A stretch of 64,000 nucleotides of DNA from Seiridium cupressi. Lineage: Eukaryota; Ascomycota; Sordariomycetes; Amphisphaeriales; Sporocadaceae. Below are positions 1 through 11,893 of this stretch, one piece after another (the stretch's first letter is position 1; every line of letters starts with the position of its first letter). Position numbers and translations under genes: made by a program. Where the stretch lies: contig JARVKI010000114.1 in the NCBI GenBank assembly GCA_036674765.1, positions 62,001 through 126,000 on the forward strand, written 5' to 3'. Below the pieces are notes generated by a model. The model was not told the DNA's origin. It was given only the letters and a program-made list of their open reading frames with translations, and made no database searches.

Positions 1-1
1 T

Positions 2-1713
2 CGTCAACTCAAAGATCAGATTCCACAGCTAGAGACCAAGATGCAGAAGATCAACCTTGAAATTACTAGCGCCGAGAGAAACTTTGCCGACTCACAGAGG
101 CGTATCAAGGAGCTGAGCAAGGAGCACCAACCATCGCAGACTGACGACAACCGATCGGCGGCCTTGCAAAAGGAAATCGCAAAGCTCAACAAGGAAGTTG
201 AGAAACTACATGCTGAGACCGAGGACGTCGAGGCAGAGATCAAGGAGCTCCAAGACAAGATCATGGAAGTGGGTGGTGAGAAGCTGCGCGCCCAACGTGC
301 CAAGGTAGACTCCATCAAAGAGGAGATCTCATCGTACAACGAAGCTGTGTCTACTGCCGAAGTCAAGCGCGTTAAAGCAGAAAAGTCCAAGACGAAATTG
401 GAGAAGGACCATGCCAAAGCGACTAAGGAATTGGACGCAGCTGTCCGCGATCTTGAGAAGCTTGAAGAAGAGGTGGAGAACCAGGGCGAGAAATCTGCCT
501 CCCTGCAGGCCAACGCTGATGAGGCGGCGGAGGCACTTGCTGCCAAGAAGGAGGAATTGGCTGCTGTCAAGGCCGAGCTCGACGAGAAAGCATCAGAGCT
601 CAATGAGACGCGCGCCATCGAAATCGAGATGAAGAACAAGCTCGAAGAGAACCAGAAGGCACTGGCCGAAAACATGAAGAGACTCCGATACTGGGACGAG
701 AAGCTCAACAAGCTTGTTCTACAGAACGTAAGCGATCTCGAGGGTGCCCCTGCCCCGAAGGAGCCCGAGCCTCCCAAGCAGAGCGACGAGAGCGACGGCA
801 CTCCCGACTCGCCAACAGGGCAACTCGAAGCAGAGGCCGAAGAGGCCACCAAGCTCGAGGAAGATAGCGAAGAGGAGGCTACCGTGCTTCATCAGCCGAA
901 TGAGCTTCCGCAATACTCCCCAGACGAGCTCAAGGACATGTCAAAGGAGACACTGAAAGCAGAAATTGCAGCTTTGGAGGAGAAGACACAGAATGTCAAT
1001 GTCGACCTCGGTGTCCTCTCCGAGTATCGCCGCCGTGTTGAAGAGCATGCAGCGCGATCTTCGGATCTCACCTCGGCCGTTGCCTCTCGTGATGCTGCTA
1101 AGAAGCGATGCGACGACCTGCGTCGCTTACGACTCGAGGGCTTCATGGAAGGCTTTAGTACTATTTCGCTCCGTCTGAAGGAGATGTACCAGATGATTAC
1201 CATGGGTGGTAACGCAGAGCTGGAATTGGTGGACAGTCTGGACCCTTTCAGCGAGGGCATTCTGTTTAGCGTTATGCCACCCAAAAAGAGCTGGAAGAAC
1301 ATCTCGAATCTGTCTGGTGGTGAGAAGACGCTGTCGAGTTTGGCATTGGTCTTTGCTTTGCATCACTTCAAGCCTACGCCACTCTACGTCATGGACGAGA
1401 TCGATGCTGCGCTGGACTTCAGAAACGTGAGTATCCCATAAATCCTTTTTCTTTTCAAGTGCAGAATGCTAATTCATCCAAACAGGTATCGATTGTAGCC
1501 AATTACATCAAGGAGCGAACGAAGAACGCCCAGTTCATCGTCATCTCGCTCCGAAACAACATGTTCGAGCTCGCAGCCCGTCTTGTTGGTGTGTACAAAG
1601 TCAACCACATGACCAAGAGTGTCACAATCGAGAACAGGGACTACATCCAGAGAGGTGCCGTGGCCAGGAGTGGAGGGGGAGGAGCTACGGCGACAGTGGG
1701 CGCCGGTGCATGA
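2..1713 (+). CDS. SMC4: Condensin subunit SMC4 (Cut3-like), C-terminal part, cut by window edge
   Basis: This is the C-terminal part of the SMC4 ATPase of condensin, which compacts mitotic chromosomes together with SMC2 and the kleisin Brn1. The frame is open from base 2, so the 5' part lies outside the window. The first ~240 residues are Lys/Glu-rich coiled coil, followed by an acidic spacer. The ATPase lobe carries the ABC signature LSGGEKT (about 1312-1332) and the Walker B stretch LYVMDEIDAALD (about 1381-1417). One intron, 1427-1485 (GTGAGT donor, GCTAAT branch, CAG acceptor), falls inside the conserved D-loop, and the frame resumes as VSIVANYIKERTKNAQ. The protein ends with a Gly/Ala-rich tail. 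SMC4 rather than SMC1/2/3 is inferred from the NNMFELA and NHMTKSVTIENRDY block. It is the outermost gene, with a gene-poor region downstream. Confidence 0.95.
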
Positions 1714-3077
1714 GGAACGAAAGTGGAACGATGGTGTGTAATGAGTGAATGATTGTTTTCGCATACGGATATTGCCGTCTGCCGCTTTGATGAGATACCA
1801 CGGTGGCTCATAGAGGAGCTTTTGGATTTATAATGAGTTGGATCCGCGTTGTCAAGATCCCTGGTTTGGACATGTTGTTTCCGTCTATGACATCATCTCT
1901 GGCTTCATGTGTAATATGTTCCCATACATACGTATCCTTTCCGGATCAAGACTTCTTTCATGAATTTTAAAGTTCTTGTTCTGCTCGCTACGCCAGACGT
2001 GGGATACGCGGGGAAACCCTGCGATATCCTTGCTGTGGGTCATTAGAAACCATCTCTGAACTTTTGCAGATGTCGATGAATTGAGGGTATCCGCGCTGTC
2101 GTGTCAAAATCATTATCGTATGATATGGGATAAACCCCCGAAATGCAAAAGGTATCAAAGTGATCTCCTATCACCAAAGGTCTCGTCAATCCTTGGGACC
2201 TGTATACTGCTGGACTACTATCTGTCTGCTCCATAGTGGTGATGTTATCTTTCACACATGAAGTTTCATGTTGAACCAGGCTAGCTGCGACGGTAGCATT
2301 GAAAGGCACGCTCACAAGGTATCCGCGGGTGAAACTGCGCTGAGGAAAAAATGGGTTTAACACTAAGTAAAGCCTTAAAGTAGTTTACAAATCGAGGACA
2401 GCCACGGTAAGGTGGGTTTGATACCGCCAAGATTAGTAGTTATAATCCCGCATGCCGTTGATCGAGGAGCGGGTGTCACAGTCAACGATTGCGCAACCGC
2501 ACCACTGGCCTCAAGTGTAGAGCGCTCCTCGAAGTCGAAGGACTTCTCCTGGACGGAGGCCCGTTCTTCGTGCCATCTCTGCTCCAAGATACTCTAGGGA
2601 GTAGGGGTTGTTGAGTGTCGCTGCCGTTACGCCAGTGCGTACCTGAATTAGGTGGATAATGATGTTATTGTTCAGACAGTTATCGGCTCCAATATCCCCG
2701 CACCAGAGTGATTACTGCATTCGTAACGGGCTATGTAGAAGCAGCAGGAGATCGTCAGTACTCGGCACCTGTCGCTTTAGGTACGCACGAAGTCAAACTT
2801 TTCTTCTTGGCTACGAAAAAAACTGTCTTGTGGTAATCCCACCCAGCTCACATCCATCACTATATCTGGGGTTACCTCAGATGCCAGGACTTCTGATGCT
2901 GCCCTCTTCGTTGGCTAGATCGCAGGCTTTGCGGCCCGACAAGGGCGAACGCGATAAGCGCCCCCACGGGCGCTCACTGCCTTGCAGTCTGCCTTGCCTG
3001 CAAGCCCCATAGTCCTAAATTCAGGCGTAAAGGACCAGTACAGTCTCAATTCTCGCCTCTTTCCCTTTCATTTACCT
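1714..3077. other. Gene-free stretch downstream of SMC4
   Basis: It holds the SMC4 3' UTR and then DNA with only short unconvincing ORFs. The longest, 2043-2363 on the minus strand, has no recognisable motif. Bases 2646-2707 match the DNA upstream of the gene at 58564 (see the repeat entry). Nothing else was recognised. Confidence 0.5.
2646..2707 (+). repeat. Diverged copy of the upstream region of the 58.6 kb gene
   Basis: By eye, the segment from the ATTAGGTG word through GTTCAGACAGTT to CCAATAT..CC..ACCA matches 58371-58431 in the same orientation, with about nine in ten positions identical over the first 36 bases. Weaker similarity extends leftwards (CCGTT.CGCCA) and rightwards (CAGCAG...CTCAGCACC against CAGCAG...TACTCGGCACC). 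In the second copy it lies 130-190 bases before a start codon, so this may be a dispersed promoter remnant or a mobile-element scrap. Confidence 0.55.
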
Positions 3078-4522
3078 ATGCCTTCCGTTGCAAACATGGG
3101 CTTAGTCGACATGCACCAACCAGCATTGGTCAAACGCCAACGACCCGAGGACGACCTGGAGAAACAGGGAGAGCGCGCACTCCCGAGTTCCACGCGAGAG
3201 CCTTGTTTGTCTCAAATTTGGGCTGCTACCTTCTTGAATTTGCTTGATCCTGAGACGATTGTTCGTATGAAACCGGATGGGAAATTGTCTTCCAGCTCTA
3301 TTCAACACGAAGACGCAGGGAGGGACAGTTGGATCGACTTGGCTGGATCAAAACATGCAAGAGAGAACAACGCGAACTTTTCGATAGAAACCTCATCAGA
3401 GCTACACAAATGCCCAGAGAATCGAAACGAGACTGGCCAGTTGGACACTAAAGTGGGCTATGTGGTTAGCGAAAACCTGGACTCGGACGTGGAGTTGGAC
3501 GTAATAGAAATTTCCGATACAGGAGGCCACCGGCATAATGACGTCAAAAATAGGATATTGAAATCCCTGGACCAATTAATAGGTTCGGATAAGTCCGCCC
3601 TGCTCATGTGCTGGGGCAAAGGCGATCAATGTTGTATACTTACAGCCCCGATCAGCGATTCGCAAGACTCAGTTGCTCAATGGGCCGAAGCTCGACGTGC
3701 TTGGACTCAAAAAAAAAAAAAGCTGGCTGGCGATCGCAGGTTCCTTGGTACGGCGTAACGTCTGTGAAAGTCGTCGAGGTCGGGCAATGTTTATTTCAAA
3801 TAGCACCAGCGTACCGCTGCTAATGAGCGATCTAGGTCACAATTGTCGGCGAAGCGCTGTCGGTGAAGCGTAAAATGCACGGCACAGAGACACTTCTGGG
3901 GATGTACAGGGTTGAAGACCCGGATGCCAAAACATCCAAATTAGAACAAATAATATCTGACCGCATAGACGAGAGACTCGTTTGTGAAAGAAATTCGTCA
4001 ACGGGCCAATGGGAACACAGTGACGAATGTTGCGATCTGTGGGACATTTCCCCTGACTGGGACTGTCCATATGAAGTTCGCCATCAAGCAAAAAGGGCCC
4101 ATTCACAACTGATAAGACGTCCAACCCTTAAGATGTTCTTCAAAACCCCAGAGCTTGCTCGGTTGAATGATTCCATGGATGACCTCAACATTTTGATAAG
4201 TCACTGGTAGGTGAAGCAAGTTGAACTAAGGATATTCTCACACAGCCTAATGATGATCCGTAGGGAGCTGTTATATCGAATCGACCAATTACACTGTCCA
4301 AAACTGGCAGAACTGTCATTCCCTGGTCTGCTGATACAAGAAGGCTGGCTGGTGACCAACCCTCAGCGGACAATACCGCTGGTCGCTATCACGATCTTAA
4401 CCCTGTCAGTCGTATCTGCCTGGATTATTTACAAGGACTGGGCAGTAGCATGGTAGGTGGGAGGATGTTTCCTGACATTTGTTGCATTGGTCGGTGCATG
4501 GGTCCACAATGTTGTTGATTGA
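3078..4522 (+). pseudogene. Broken gene for a fungal membrane protein of unknown function
   Basis: The reading frame starts MPSVANMGLVDMHQPALVKR and runs to an A13 homopolymer (3709-3721). The downstream coding frame (GWRSQVPWYGVTSVKVVEV) is offset there, so the tract has gained or lost bases. Two introns then restore a continuous product: 3779-3835 (weak GTCGGG donor, CTAAT branch) and 4207-4263 (GTAGGT donor, TAG acceptor). The C-terminal part reads GWLVTNPQRTIPLVAITILT followed by a hydrophobic segment. An in-frame TAG at 4454-4456 interrupts a second hydrophobic stretch, VGGCFLTFVALVGAWV, which ends at 4520-4522. Two hydrophobic segments after a large soluble part recall a common fungal orphan family with a WRKY..PFYGV-type core. 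That family resemblance is from memory and no function is known. If the poly-A error were only a sequencing artefact, the TAG would still shorten the protein. Confidence 0.55.
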
Positions 4523-6435
4523 ATCAATATATATATATATATACAATTGGAAATATCAAGCAGTATGTGCTAAGATAATATATTCAAACTATTATAATAT
4601 ATACATATCCTAGGCCACGAACTGCATGGTTCTTGACGTTGTCAGTTTCAGTCTAGCATCATGAGTACAGTACGTTTTATAGATGAAGGTATGGACGGCT
4701 AGCACAAACAACTTCCGGGGCCAGGCACAAAGGGTAAATCCTCCGTACTGAAGGGAGCAATATCACCCGCAGGGCGGGTCATTATGGGCTACTGTTCGGC
4801 GGCATTCTGCAAACGTTTGGCCTCTTGTACTCGGTAGAATATCTACTTGGATGACTTCTCGAATATATCACGACCCATTACGTTTAGTCAGACGGTTTTC
4901 CCTGGGCTTTTTATATAAATTATCTGTTATATCAGTACAATGCATCTGTCCATATAAAATTATCACTTGTAAATGAAACCTTGCAAATCGTCAGATTGAT
5001 CTGATCATAAGGCAGTAAACACTTGGCGGCTACCATCTACAAAGGATCGTAACTCGCAGAACGATGGCAACTGTAACCAGTCTTCAAGGAGGTCGTTTGC
5101 CATGCGCCAGTAGTCGATATGAAAACACGTTCATCACATCCGGCATCAACATTGATAGAAATACTGTATCGAGCGCTCCAAATCTGTTTCTACATAATGG
5201 TAACAGCAATACTACCTACGTTGCACTCTTGGCGGATCTCGATGCGGTCTTCAACAATCAGTCGGGACTGCTGTACTGGCTTGCTCAGGTCTTAGTTTCG
5301 AGAAGTTCCGGTCGCGACGGGACTTGCTTCTGTCATTCTGGGACTTTGACGTTAGGATGCTTGAAATCCGGGGCGTTATGCTTGTTCAAGAGGCTGGCGG
5401 ATGTATGAGATGCTGAGGAGGCAGGTAGGAAATGGACGAGTGCTTTTTGTAAGCCGTGCCTGACAATTTGCCGGCCCAATACCGATAAAGGCTGTAATTC
5501 TTTTCAGAGACGGACGCCGGGGATGGATAGATATGTTAGACTGAACCCCAATCATTCTCCACCGATAAATGTAGGATTGTGGTTGTGATTTATTTTCTTT
5601 TATGACCACGTAAATTATGTGTCAGATTTTTCGTATGGATATATGCTTCATTACTAACGGGGTTACGGAAAGCCGAACCGAATGATCATAGCAAAGAGAA
5701 GTTCAAAGTATTAACGGTAGGATATCTTTTGGGGCAGCGAATACAAACCAAGTGGATACCTGTTAGACTGTTATATTTTTCTTTATGCTATCCTGGAAAT
5801 GTGATCCCAGTTTATCTTCTGTTGGTGCCAGGTGCATAGGAAACTCGCTTTTGGAACGAAGATGCAAAAGTCAAGCTTAAGTAGTGTGGAGTGACCACGG
5901 GCTGTACTGTGACATTAATAAATATAAGCCTTACGTTTAGCTGCTTTAATTATTATTACTGATGGCGATAGTATCGGCAAAGGTGAAATCATGGGTTTAG
6001 AAGGCACTGAGCTTGGAAGATGTAAAGGATACAATCTGAAACCATCAAATTTTCAATATAGCTAATAGAGACAGCTGTATAAAAAGGCCTTGCCGGTTCT
6101 TGGTTTTCGCGATGGCTTCACAAATCATCAATCCCTAAGCATCAACCTGACTGAGCCAGGAAATCAAGGACCCGCTGACGTCCGGCAAAAGATGGAGGTG
6201 TTACTCAGTTTGGCTCGAAATCAGAGTGCCCCTGCCTGATGTTACGCCACAGACATCCGTATACGCCTGGGAAAGGATTGTGAATCACATCATGTTTGAT
6301 CTATAAATGACCGATACTATCGCCATGCAAATTATTCTTCCAACGCCTCCGAAAAGTCACCAGTCATAAGTATAATCTCATAAGCTTACTATCTCGTGAC
6401 TGAACCTGGGGAGGTTGTCGACGACACTGAGCGCA
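4523..6435. other. Gene-free, AT-rich stretch
   Basis: It contains an (AT)n run at about 4527-4544 and long AT-rich sections. A 114-codon ORF at 5064-5408 lacks recognisable features. I see no supported gene. Confidence 0.45.
4527..4544. repeat. (AT)n microsatellite
   Basis: About nine AT units just downstream of the broken membrane-protein gene. Confidence 0.8.
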
Positions 6436-6750
6436 ATGGAATCATACAACCCTTCGGAACCTCCGCTACTTCGGTCACCTTGCGTAAGTGACCCAATCCC
6501 TACTCATTGCTACTGGGAGATTACTCAGAAATACTGCCAACACTGCCACCGAGACATGGGTACGACAGAAAGGTCAGCGAAAAGAATACGCAGTCCAGGA
6601 GTAAACTGCGATCATCACTTTAATAAATGCAGGCTAGCATACGATGTCATCGTCGTAAACTATGGATTTACCTGCACCATATGCAGAGACGCGTATCTCA
6701 AAATGTCGGGACGGAGAGGCCTCCCTGAGCGATCTGGCCAACGTTCCTGA
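6436..6750 (+). CDS. Small Cys/His-containing orphan ORF, doubtful
   Basis: This ORF of about 104 residues is read from the ATG at 6436. It contains a YCQHCHRD cluster, then CDHHFNKC and CTICRD, that is several CxxC/CxxH pairs that could bind zinc. A GTAAGT donor-like site at 6485 suggests that part of the ORF might instead be an intron. I recognise no family. It is kept because of the regular Cys spacing, and the neighbourhood is otherwise gene-poor and decayed. Confidence 0.25.
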   Translation: MESYNPSEPPLLRSPCVSDPIPTHCYWEITQKYCQHCHRDMGTTERSAKRIRSPGVNCDHHFNKCRLAYDVIVVNYGFTCTICRDAYLKMSGRRGLPERSGQRS

Positions 6751-8151
6751 GCTTGGGACATACTCAGGGGTTTAGCTCTTGTTCCACATTTCTAGCTGGC
6801 AAAATTGGATGTCTGCTGGGTAGAGGAATCGACTTACCCATCTACCGAGAGAGCTAGAGAATGAGTGGAGTGGGCCTTGCTGGTCTAGGACTTCGTATTG
6901 TGGTTTGGGCCGTTAGCATTTGTCAAAATGGAGACCTCTATCTCTTCTGAACCGACGCGCTGGGCAACTAGAGTATGGTTCGAACAGGCTAGCCAAGGTG
7001 CTCTCTGAATAAACCGACTCTCCCGAACGCAACTCTCCCCAATAGAACGAGACTGCTGCAGTCCCGGATCGCCGTACTGTATGAAGAGCTTTGCCGGTAG
7101 ACCAATTGCCGCCTCGCGCTAAACATGATTCCATAATGCTGGTCTCGTAGAGTTGATTCGTTATGCGGACATGATCGCACAACACCCTCCGGACTTCGCC
7201 ACCTCGTTTCGATCCATCCAGACGGCTCATAAAAAAGGCCTGACATAATCCTGTTGTATGGGCAGTCGAGAGAGGTGAATTCACTATCTTCCCTAGCACT
7301 GACGATTTCTGTCCACAATTGGTATACATGCAGTTCTTTTTTTTTTCTTTTCTTTTTTTTCTTTCTTTTTTTTTTCTTTCTTTTTTTTTTCTTTCTTTTT
7401 TTTTTCTTTCTTTTTTTTTGGCTTTAGGGGGCGAAAGAACGTTCAATCTGTCAGGATGTGCATTGGCGGATTGATTCAAGATCAGCGGGTACGTTTTTAT
7501 TCTTCAAGAGGTCGCACTATATCTTTTATCTCCTAGCGCAGCCCCGTTTTGTACGCGTTACCAACCCCGAACACTCATATTCAACACAAAGCGCTTTTGG
7601 AATGGAAGTTCACTACTGGATGGACAAGTGGGATCCATCAAGTAAGAGAAGGGAACATTACTTTCGAAATGTTTGCTGGCTGGAATTGTTTGACCATTTA
7701 GGCATGGCGCATAAATGTTGTGCAGCGCCTAGCCCTGACGACCACTACTCCTTAATAAAGAATTTTTTGAGGCTGTCTGCACTACAAGGAACCATCGGAG
7801 ATGCCTTAAGACAACGAGATGAGCGCACAACTTCTGTTTTGTGGTGCCAGACGGTTGCTTATTGTTATCGTCATGCGTAAAATCTGGACAGTCAAGTGGG
7901 AAACTACCGACATCTTGCAACCACTCTTGCATGAGGAAGTTTGTCGTAAGCCGGCATGGCTCATCGATGACAACGAGGCTCAAATAATCGATGTTGAACA
8001 AACCAATACACACCGGGTACTCAGAGACACCAATCGGCTATTGGGACAATGTAGGAAAGCCTAGTGGGCTACTAATTCGAGAGACGTTGGTCACGGATAT
8101 TAGGACTCGAAAACGTGATTGGACACCAGTTCTTCAGAGTATTAATACATT
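6751..8151. other. Low-complexity and gene-poor stretch
   Basis: It contains the polypyrimidine tract at 7337-7420. ORFs crossing that tract on the minus strand are lysine-rich artefacts. An ORF of 140 codons at 7458-7880 on the plus strand has no motif I recognise, so I do not call it. Confidence 0.4.
7337..7420. repeat. Polypyrimidine tract, (T8-10 CTTTC)n
   Basis: At least four near-identical units of about 18 bases, made only of T and C on the plus strand. On the minus strand it reads as KKKERKKKERKKK, a translation artefact and not a protein domain. Confidence 0.9.
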
Positions 8152-9185
8152 CTAAGAAACACAGTCAGAGAAGGAATTATGGAAACGATACCGCCTCATG
8201 ATCAAACCAAAGTTCATCATGCGTCGCACCAATATCCCCATCCCAGAGTATCTGACTGAGAATATCCTCGTGCTGATCAGTTCCGTCGAGATGCCATGTT
8301 CGACTGCAGTCGATGGACCAGAGGTCGGACATTTGACTGCTGGTATTGGTGAACTTGGTACTCTCTCGCCCAGGCGTGGTGCTATTAGAATTGACATATC
8401 GCGATGGTATCGTGTGCCATCAAATGTGCTTGGTTGGTTTGGCTCTGAGTTCTTGGCTGTGACTGAAGTGTCAGGAATTGACACCCCAGTTGAGACTGGC
8501 TCAAGCAGCGCGCCGGTTTGTAGGGCGGCTGCAGAGGACGTATCGGATGAAAGCAAATACTGCCTCAATCTTTTGGGTGTGCGCGCTTGTGGACTCGCTA
8601 AAAGCCCTGGTGTTAACGGTGGCCGGATCGTCGGTGTCTGAGCCACTTTACCTTGTACTTCAGTTGAGCTTTGGCGCACTTCAGCAATCATAGAAGATGA
8701 ACATTTGTCGATGATGCTTGCCATTTCTTCCTGGAGGCAATTTTGTAATTGGTCAGAAGAATATGATAATAGTCTTTCCGACGCACCGATAACGCGTGAT
8801 TGGATCTCTTCTAAGAACCTCTTTTCGATCTCTAAGATCTCAACAGGAGGGACGAAATCTACTCGATATAATATTGTCAGTGACAGGCTCAAAGTAGGTA
8901 TGAGTTGTGAGAGATGTGATAGATACCTGGTCAAGGAAGGTGCTCCTTATTCCTATCCCCAGGAAATAGAGTCCTCCATAGGCTAGACCAGTCATATACT
9001 CTTTGACTACGTCGTCGCTCGGCAAAGATCTGCATGATCTCTTTCGTGATACCGTCCTCGGGGTCTACTGAGGCGACGGATCTGAACTCGCATCCCCAGT
9101 GCTGGCTACACCAGTCCCTAGCATTAAATTGTTGCCTCGCACTTGCTGCCTTGTCTGTTCTGGGGAAGGTCCGATTTCGCCACAC
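8152..9185 (-). pseudogene. Truncated, nonsense-broken gene of a fungal zinc-finger-type orphan family
   Basis: Read on the minus strand from 9185, the product contains RDWCSQHWGCEFRSVASVDP, then EDGITKEIMQIFAERRR, then W..LWRTLFPGD. A Cys-containing segment, then 'EGI....' with a run of basic residues, then 'W..iy..LFPgd' is a block I know from many fungal C2H2-type orphan proteins, usually followed by P-S-P-Y/F. Here TGA at about 8935 follows EHLP. The intron just after it (GTATCT donor at about 8926) joins in phase 1 to VDFVPPVEILEIEKRFLEEIQ, so the frame continues across the stop. TGA is one C-to-T transition from CGA. The N-terminal finger region is absent upstream. The last exon runs to 8152 and is Ser/Pro/Thr-rich. 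Function is unknown. Confidence 0.55.
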
Positions 9186-11428
9186 CGAGATTGTGATTGG
9201 TTTATACTGGCTTGTGTAGATATTCTTAGTTCTTAGGATAAATTATCACGAATAATGCAATCAACCAAAAGTTATTTCGCAAATAATCTGATAGAACAAT
9301 TCGGTTTTACTAAATGGTGTACTGCGCATACACACACGCAGGTTTATCGTGGTTGGTTGATACAGTAGGAGCCGGAATCTTTTCGAACTTATAATTTTCC
9401 CATGCTCAACGTCGAATATGACGAGATTTAAGCAGGTCTAATCCTGGAAGATTTGATAGCACAATGAAGTGATTCCAAAAAAGCATATAACGTAGTTTGT
9501 TTCTCGATCCCGGTGCAATAGACCTAAAATTGTGCATAGCTAACAATTAAACTCTATATTTGTTACGATTCAGCTCAAACGATGCCAGGAAGTCAAAAGC
9601 ACAAAGTGTCTGGAGGAATAGTGAAAGAAAACTCCCGTGGCAATAATAAGGCATCCACCTCGTAAGTATCCTTCAATACACCATGCACTGCTGGCTAAGT
9701 ATAGTATCACTCATATTCTGATAGTGATATGTCGATGCTAAGTCGTTTTGTATACGACACTTCGTCTATTGCAGACACTCAGATTCAGGGAAGCAAAAGC
9801 TCATCACGCTGTCGAGAGAAGAATATTCTCGATGAGTTCAAGCGAGTGGATAGAGTTGTAAAGTCAGGGAAGTGAAATAGGCGTACGAGGGTGCATAAAT
9901 AGGCACCAAATCTCGGTGGGAACCTCGAAAGGCTCGCGAGGATCAACCGCATGATGGCGTGTGGGTGGCCAAATAGCAGCTGAACATCAAGCGGGCATGA
10001 GTTATGAGGAATCCACCGTCCCAAATCAAGCTGCAACTATGCATTCGGCGTAAACGTTTATTTGTCATTACATCATTTTGGAATTATATGTTGACGAGTA
10101 GCTTGAACAAATTTATTGCTCCGAAAGTTTGCATCAACATATAGCACTATACACGTCCAATAACAAGAGCGAGACACGACCATGATGATCACCACGCAAG
10201 CATGAAAATAGATATTCGAGCACCAAAGGCGCAATTTGACCATCTAAAACATCGAGCTCGCCGGCTAATGCATTCCGTCTGATTCGATGGTCCCTTTCAT
10301 GATCGCGCAGCTGTGTATCTGCGAGAACCTCGCACGACGTGGCAGTCTAACGCTGCGATGTTGCTCCGCGCCTCGTGATAAGCCCTGCTTATTCTAGGCA
10401 TGCCTTTGATGGGTCGTCGAAAGAACCAGCCTGGACTCCTGTCTGTAATTTGGCAGAAAGTGCGCGACTGACAGTCTCCTGGGTCTCCTGGTACTGCCGA
10501 CGGTAGTCCTACTGGAGACCTATTGATCGTGTTGTAGCTTTCCTTCAGCCATCGGCTTGATCACTTCTGTTTCATCGCCCAGAAGATATAACCCCCGACC
10601 CCGAAGATACATGTCGCAGCTGATTGGGGTTAGCTGAATTCTTCATAGATAGGAGAACTGTTTTCATCGACGTAAACGTACCAACCGCGAGCGTCTCCAA
10701 TACACGATGATCTACATCTCTCCTCGCTAACTGATTGGTGATTTCATTCAGCCCACGGCCGATGAGCTCGGGGTCAAGAACAGGCATGGCTTGGCGTTAT
10801 GTGTATATGAATTTTCGAATGCATTGACAGGAGATGCAAATCAGAACGGTTTCCGAAGATCGAGGGAGGGGATCTGCACGCAGTTAAATAACATAACCCA
10901 CAGCGCCCAAAGTGCACGACATGCGCCCTGAGTGCCGCGACATACGCGCCAGCCCGGAGGCCAAGGCGTCCCTGAAAGTTTCGCATCCCCCCAATTGTCG
11001 CCGGTCTATAGTCAAATCTGGAGTATCTCGGCGCATGGTGGGCTGATGTCCAGGGGCTGGCCGTTTCACGTCGCTGGTTTCGGACAGGGTGAAAATGGGC
11101 TCATGATGGCTTCACTTGGTTTCAGCGTATAGGAATGCGCGCCGACCCACTTAAAATGTCGGCCAAGCAAAACTAGGGACTCAACTGGGAAGACTTGGAC
11201 GTTGGAAGAAAAAGCTTGTTCAAGAAATAGCCTCCTTGTGCGATGAATGCTTGGACTGGGCACGACCCCAAGGCCTGCGCCCAGAAATGCTGCGTGCTTG
11301 GCGGGTCAGGGGCCAAGTTCTAGGCCATATCTTCTGGATTACAGAAACAAAAGCCCAATAAACAAGGATCAACGCAACAATTCTCCTGATTTGATGCTCC
11401 GCATGTATTTATATGCTGGGAACACCCA
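9186..11428. other. Gene-free stretch
   Basis: Only short overlapping ORFs on both strands (for example 9785-10036 minus and 10572-10787 minus) with no motif, no codon-use signal I can defend and no repeats visible by eye. Confidence 0.45.
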
Positions 11429-11893
11429 ATGTTTATTGCCTTTGCTGTTCTACAGAGCGAGGTCTCTATGGGCAATCAAAACTTGTCACACCGTATTAGG
11501 AGCGTCGAGAGCCCACGGTGTTCGCCAAGCTTCCCCCTGGAGGACTGCCTGCTGCCACGAGGTCGCTTTCATCCATTCATCCGAGCTTGTGCCGCCGACC
11601 AGAAGGACCTTGGAAAATTCTCGAAAATCTTGAATCAGTTGCCGATACCCTACCAGCCTGATCCCCAAAATATCCCCGATGGTCTGAGCCTTGGCGTAAG
11701 CCGATTACACCGGGACAAGATCAGGAGAGCCGGTAAGGTAGGTCTTGAGAATGATACGGAATACGATCAGATATTGTCGCCTGAGCCAACGAACTATAGC
11801 ACTTATCAAGAGCTATATGGATTATTTAGCATGGTAATCGTAACAATTGAATGGAAATACTCAGAAGGGATAATTGACCGAAACCAGCTCTGA
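11429..11893 (+). CDS. Orphan ORF of 154 codons, doubtful
   Basis: The ORF begins MFIAFAVLQSEVSMGNQNL and ends in IIDRNQL. It has no signal peptide, transmembrane segment or domain I can name, and no intron is evident. An alternative ORF (11247-11633) overlaps it in another frame. It lies just downstream, in convergent orientation, of the broken 2EXR gene. It may be a relic or chance. Confidence 0.2.
   Translation: MFIAFAVLQSEVSMGNQNLSHRIRSVESPRCSPSFPLEDCLLPRGRFHPFIRACAADQKDLGKFSKILNQLPIPYQPDPQNIPDGLSLGVSRLHRDKIRRAGKVGLENDTEYDQILSPEPTNYSTYQELYGLFSMVIVTIEWKYSEGIIDRNQL

Noticed and set aside
16..852. Long Ser/Ala/Leu-rich ORF opposite SMC4
   Set aside because: It is the mirror of the Glu/Lys-rich coiled coil on the other strand.
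6913..7479. Lysine-rich ORF on the minus strand
   Set aside because: It is produced by the T/C tract at 7337-7420 and has no other protein-like feature.
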